Made by a program: the position numbers and the translations under genes. Shown piece by piece: positions 7,701-9,571 of a stretch of DNA of 9,571 nt; position 1 is the first letter of the stretch, and each line of letters begins with the position of its first letter. Source of the stretch: Patescibacteria group bacterium. GTDB taxonomy: Bacteria > Patescibacteriota > Minisyncoccia > Phycocordibacterales > UBA12079. The stretch lies in NCBI GenBank assembly GCA_018821685.1, contig JAHJLO010000117.1, positions 1 through 9,571 on the forward strand. Reading direction: 5' to 3'. The notes below the pieces were generated by a model. It saw only the letters and a program-made list of their open reading frames with translations, was not told the DNA's origin and searched no databases.

Positions 7701-7945
7701 ATGATGACGAGTATTATCTATCGCAAGTTATTGATGAATTTAATGCAGGAGGAATACCAAAAAAGATTTCTCAAAACATATTCAAGATAATTCAAGAGAC
7801 TCCGGAGATAGTTCAAAATCCTCTTAAACTATTGAATATACTACGAACACATTTACCGCAAGATTTTCTTATTCAAGACTTTTCAAATAACGGGGATATT
7901 AATCATAAGCGTGAAATAATTTTGTCAGAATACTTTACCTCTTAA
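4739..7945 (+). CDS. PLD-like nuclease / SF2 helicase fusion
   Basis: A 1068-aa protein from ATG 4739. The N-terminal phospholipase-D-like domain (about 15-210) has HSK (His136, Lys138) and GSSNF (157-161), one half of an HKD active site; the Asp normally five residues after the Lys is a Thr, so activity is uncertain. The helicase follows: motif I DVVGLGKT (277-284), motif II DEAH (355-358), motif III TATP (384-387), and a C-terminal lobe with TTDVLSEGANL then motif VI QRVGRINR (759-766). The last 300 residues are unassigned. The style resembles DISARM DrmD/RapA-like translocases. An upstream in-frame TTG at 4721 overlaps the HTH gene, but ATG 4739 fits coupling to the HTH stop. The methyltransferase starts 5 bases downstream, so the protein is probably the translocating, possibly cleaving, arm of a restriction-like system. 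No Shine-Dalgarno site is visible at either start. Confidence 0.93.
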   Translation: MNKNNQNNNLNDLTFITNDGSGNLKDRFRSLVKDARFFDVLVGYFYTSGFYEIYKQLENTEKVRILIGISTNKETYDSINRIKSHKEIKDEISIKIKDELEESENSHEVEKGLLKFVEWIKDGKLEIRAYPDEKIHSKVYIMTFGEDDRDIGRVITGSSNFTKSGLVDNLEFNVELKNSSDHTFAQDKFNELWEKSIELTDQYLETIENDTWVKNDITPYELYLKFLYEYFKEDINEDYSLYEKYRPDGFKKLKYQEDAVINAKKIVEEYGGVFLSDVVGLGKTFMGTMLCQEVAKRTLVLAPPHLIDENNKGSWENAFKDFGFRSKDYKCQSIGMLDRIIEKNLHQDFDVILIDEAHRFRTEDNATYAKMAQICRGKKVILVTATPYNNSPKDLLAQIKLFQKSRQSTIPNLPNLESFFGSLEGRLKGLDRRDDKEEYLATTTENSKKIRDRVLKYLMVRRTRKEIQEYYGEDLKKQKMSFPKVADPKPIFYELNEVENRVFIETIEIMVRDFKYSRYTPFLYKKGDIGSDEQRQQNMRKFMKMLLIKRLESSFHAFKMSLSRFIHSYEQFINEYNTGNVYVSKKHSQKVFEYLSSGNDEALERLQDEDKVEKHLTKDFRDDFILDLQSDLDILKKVQNLWKEIKRDPKILAFRDKLGREEPFKNGKSIIFTESRETAEYLVKHLEEFFPGEVVNFSGKSSKAEREIVMDNFDANADQIKDDYKILITTDVLSEGANLHQANLVINYDIPWNPTRVMQRVGRINRVDTKHEEIYTYTFFPTEQANEQIKLQELAEAKVQAFISLLGADAKLLTENEVPEGHSLFNLLLSKKLIEGEDNTEESDLKYLQEIRKIRDGNIDLFDYIKKLPKKARVARRKTSEKENELLTYFRKGKLQKFFTASSGEFDDPIEIDFIQAAQTMKANPDEKSISINNKFYSLLKRNMNAIYNPQVDEDLQVENKKRGLDNSARLLKILKSKEVRTYKGYTNDDEYYLSQVIDEFNAGGIPKKISQNIFKIIQETPEIVQNPLKLLNILRTHLPQDFLIQDFSNNGDINHKREIILSEYFTS

Positions 7946-7950
7946 TTATT

Positions 7951-9571
7951 ATGACTAAAAACGAAGCAAAAAAATTAATAGAATATGTTTTTACTAACAA
8001 GTTTGAGGAAAGTTTTTTCGAGAAGTTTGTTTCAAATATATTCAAAGAATATAAACCTCTTTCCTCGGTTAGAGAAGGTCAATCTATAAAAGATGCTTTT
8101 AAACCGCAAATTGCCAAATATAAAGTGATGGGTTCTTTTTCTGATGCTGAAGGTAATGATGTAGATATTCTTCTTGTTGCACTAAACAACATTAATACGT
8201 TACAAAGATCAAGAACTCTGCAACGTAATTTCGTTGCAGATTATCTCAATACAAATAACAAAGAAGCCGCCATTGTGGCATTTGTGACCAATAAAGATGA
8301 GTGGAGATTTTCATTAGTAAAACTTGATCATTCTTTGCAGGTTATTGAGGATAAACTAAAAACTAAAAAAGAAGTCACACCAGCAAGGCGTTGGTCGTTT
8401 CTTGTTGGAAAGAATGAGGGTTCTCATACCGCGCAATCTCGTTTTATCAAACTCTTAACATCAGATGAAAAACCAAATCTTTCTGAGCTTGAATCAGCGT
8501 TTAATATCGAAAGTGTCACTAAGGAATTTTTTGATCGATATACAGAATTATTCTTTAGTCTCGAAGAACATTTGCAAAAACTTATAAACTCAGATGAATC
8601 TATAAAAGAAGATTTTGCTGGTAAGGAGATTCCAACAGCAGATTTTGCCAAAAAGACTTTAGGTCAAATAGTTTTTCTGTATTTCCTCCAGAAAAAAGGG
8701 TGGTTTGGAGTTGCTTCTGATAAAGATTGGGGTTCAGGTCCAAAAAACTTCTTACGCGAAGTTTTCAATCGTCGCGAAAAATATGGTAAAAATTTTTTTA
8801 ATGATATTCTCGAACCTCTTTTCTACGAAGGTTTAGCTCAAGATCGTGGAGAAAAAGCAATCTATACTCGACTCAACAATGTACGAATGCCTTTTTTAAA
8901 TGGTGGATTATTCGAACCAATGAACGATTATCAATGGGAAACAACTGATATTATTATTCCTGATGAATTATTTTCAAATGACGTAACTGATACAAAAACA
9001 GGAGATGTTGGGACGGGTATTCTCGATGTGTTTGACCGTTATAATTTTACAGTTAATGAAAATGAGCCACTAGAACAAGAAGTCGCCGTTGATCCGGAGA
9101 TGCTTGGTAAGGTTTTTGAGAATCTTCTTGAAATCAAAGATCGTAAAAGTAGGGGCGCATTCTATACTCCAAGGGAAATTGTGCATTATATGTGCCAAGA
9201 GACTCTGGTCAATTATCTAGAAGCTGAAACTGAAAATATCGATAAATCTGATATTGAATTTTTTATCAGACAAGGTGAACTGATTCTGGAAAATGATAAA
9301 ACAACAGCTAATAAGATCGCCGAGAAAGAAGATAGGGGTTATGAGTATAAAGGCGTCTATAGCTATATTCTTCCTCAGTCAATTATTGATAACGCAAAAG
9401 ATATTGATAAATTGCTTTATAACATCAAGGTCGCCGATCCTGCGGTAGGTTCAGGGGCTTTTCCTCTGGGAATGTTAAACGAAATTGTACGCGCGCGACG
9501 TGTCATTGGGGTGCACACTAAAGATAACAAGAAAGTTTATACTCTTAAGAAAGAAACTATCTCGAACTCAC
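7951..9571 (+). CDS. Eco57I-type adenine-specific DNA methyltransferase (5' part)
   Basis: An open frame from ATG 7951 with no stop through the window end (540 codons shown). The methyltransferase core is clear: RGAFYTPREIV (401-411) is the usual motif X region and ADPAVGSGAF (495-504) is the AdoMet-binding motif I. The NPPY catalytic motif and target-recognition domain should lie beyond 9571. Residues 1-130 form an unassigned domain with a GNDVDILLVAL strand and an RSRTLQRNFVADYL helix; it could be nuclease-like, but I see no convincing PD-(D/E)XK set. The middle, with TLGQIVFLYFLQKKGWFG (237-254) and MPFLNGGLFEP (313-323), is typical of large Eco57I/PglX-like and type IIG/ISP enzymes. It follows the helicase by 5 bases in the same operon. 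It likely methylates adenine to mark self DNA; whether it also cuts cannot be told here. Confidence 0.92.
   Translation, partial: MTKNEAKKLIEYVFTNKFEESFFEKFVSNIFKEYKPLSSVREGQSIKDAFKPQIAKYKVMGSFSDAEGNDVDILLVALNNINTLQRSRTLQRNFVADYLNTNNKEAAIVAFVTNKDEWRFSLVKLDHSLQVIEDKLKTKKEVTPARRWSFLVGKNEGSHTAQSRFIKLLTSDEKPNLSELESAFNIESVTKEFFDRYTELFFSLEEHLQKLINSDESIKEDFAGKEIPTADFAKKTLGQIVFLYFLQKKGWFGVASDKDWGSGPKNFLREVFNRREKYGKNFFNDILEPLFYEGLAQDRGEKAIYTRLNNVRMPFLNGGLFEPMNDYQWETTDIIIPDELFSNDVTDTKTGDVGTGILDVFDRYNFTVNENEPLEQEVAVDPEMLGKVFENLLEIKDRKSRGAFYTPREIVHYMCQETLVNYLEAETENIDKSDIEFFIRQGELILENDKTTANKIAEKEDRGYEYKGVYSYILPQSIIDNAKDIDKLLYNIKVADPAVGSGAFPLGMLNEIVRARRVIGVHTKDNKKVYTLKKETISNS

Noticed and set aside
2611..7945. 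Gabija system
   Set aside because: The OLD protein resembles GajA, but the helicase is an SF2 DEAH protein with a PLD domain on the opposite strand, not a UvrD-like GajB.
4561..9571. BREX or DISARM operon
   Set aside because: Methyltransferase and helicase styles overlap with these systems, but no BrxA/B/C, PglZ, DrmA or DrmB gene lies in the window.
1..9571. CRISPR array, tRNA or rRNA genes
   Set aside because: No regularly spaced repeats beyond the two 16-mers, and no tRNA or rRNA signatures seen on either strand.

Overview
This AT-rich window carries a two-armed, divergently transcribed cluster that looks like an antiviral or restriction-modification island. The organism is probably a bacterium of the Patescibacteria/CPR type. 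That guess rests on AT-rich coding, TAA as the stop of all six complete main genes, near-absence of Shine-Dalgarno sites, sigma70-like promoters, and a membrane protein with an extracellular Ig-like domain of a kind often seen in that group. No marker gene is present, so the assignment is only suggestive.

Right arm (+ strand, 4561 to the window end): a 58-aa excisionase/MerR-type helix-turn-helix protein, then a 1068-aa protein fusing a phospholipase-D-like nuclease domain to an SF2 (SNF2/DISARM-like) helicase, then the first 540 residues of a large Eco57I-type adenine DNA methyltransferase that runs off the window. Gaps of 1 and 5 bases indicate one operon. Methyltransferase, helicase and nuclease-like domain together form a plausible restriction-modification-like system, with the small HTH protein as candidate controller.

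Left arm (- strand, 4488 down to 1533): an OLD-family ATPase/TOPRIM nuclease, a DUF5677-like protein with a HEPN-type Rx6H motif, and an 83-aa single-pass membrane protein whose ATG directly follows the DUF5677 stop codon. This looks like a separate three-gene defence operon. The two arms share a 72-bp divergent control region in which the two promoters overlap and a perfect 6-3-6 inverted repeat covers the + strand -10 box.

The far left (26-1410) is different. A 405-aa membrane protein with an Ig-like domain lies downstream of a GC-rich, highly structured 120-base element. That element is bracketed by exact 16-bp direct repeats, contains a 12-bp inverted copy of the same repeat, and can fold in mutually exclusive ways. 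One repeat copy touches the start of the membrane protein gene, so the element could be a leader switch, a small mobile or cassette-like insertion, or a tiny gene: a 25-codon + strand ORF fits exactly inside it. I could not match it to any RNA family I know.
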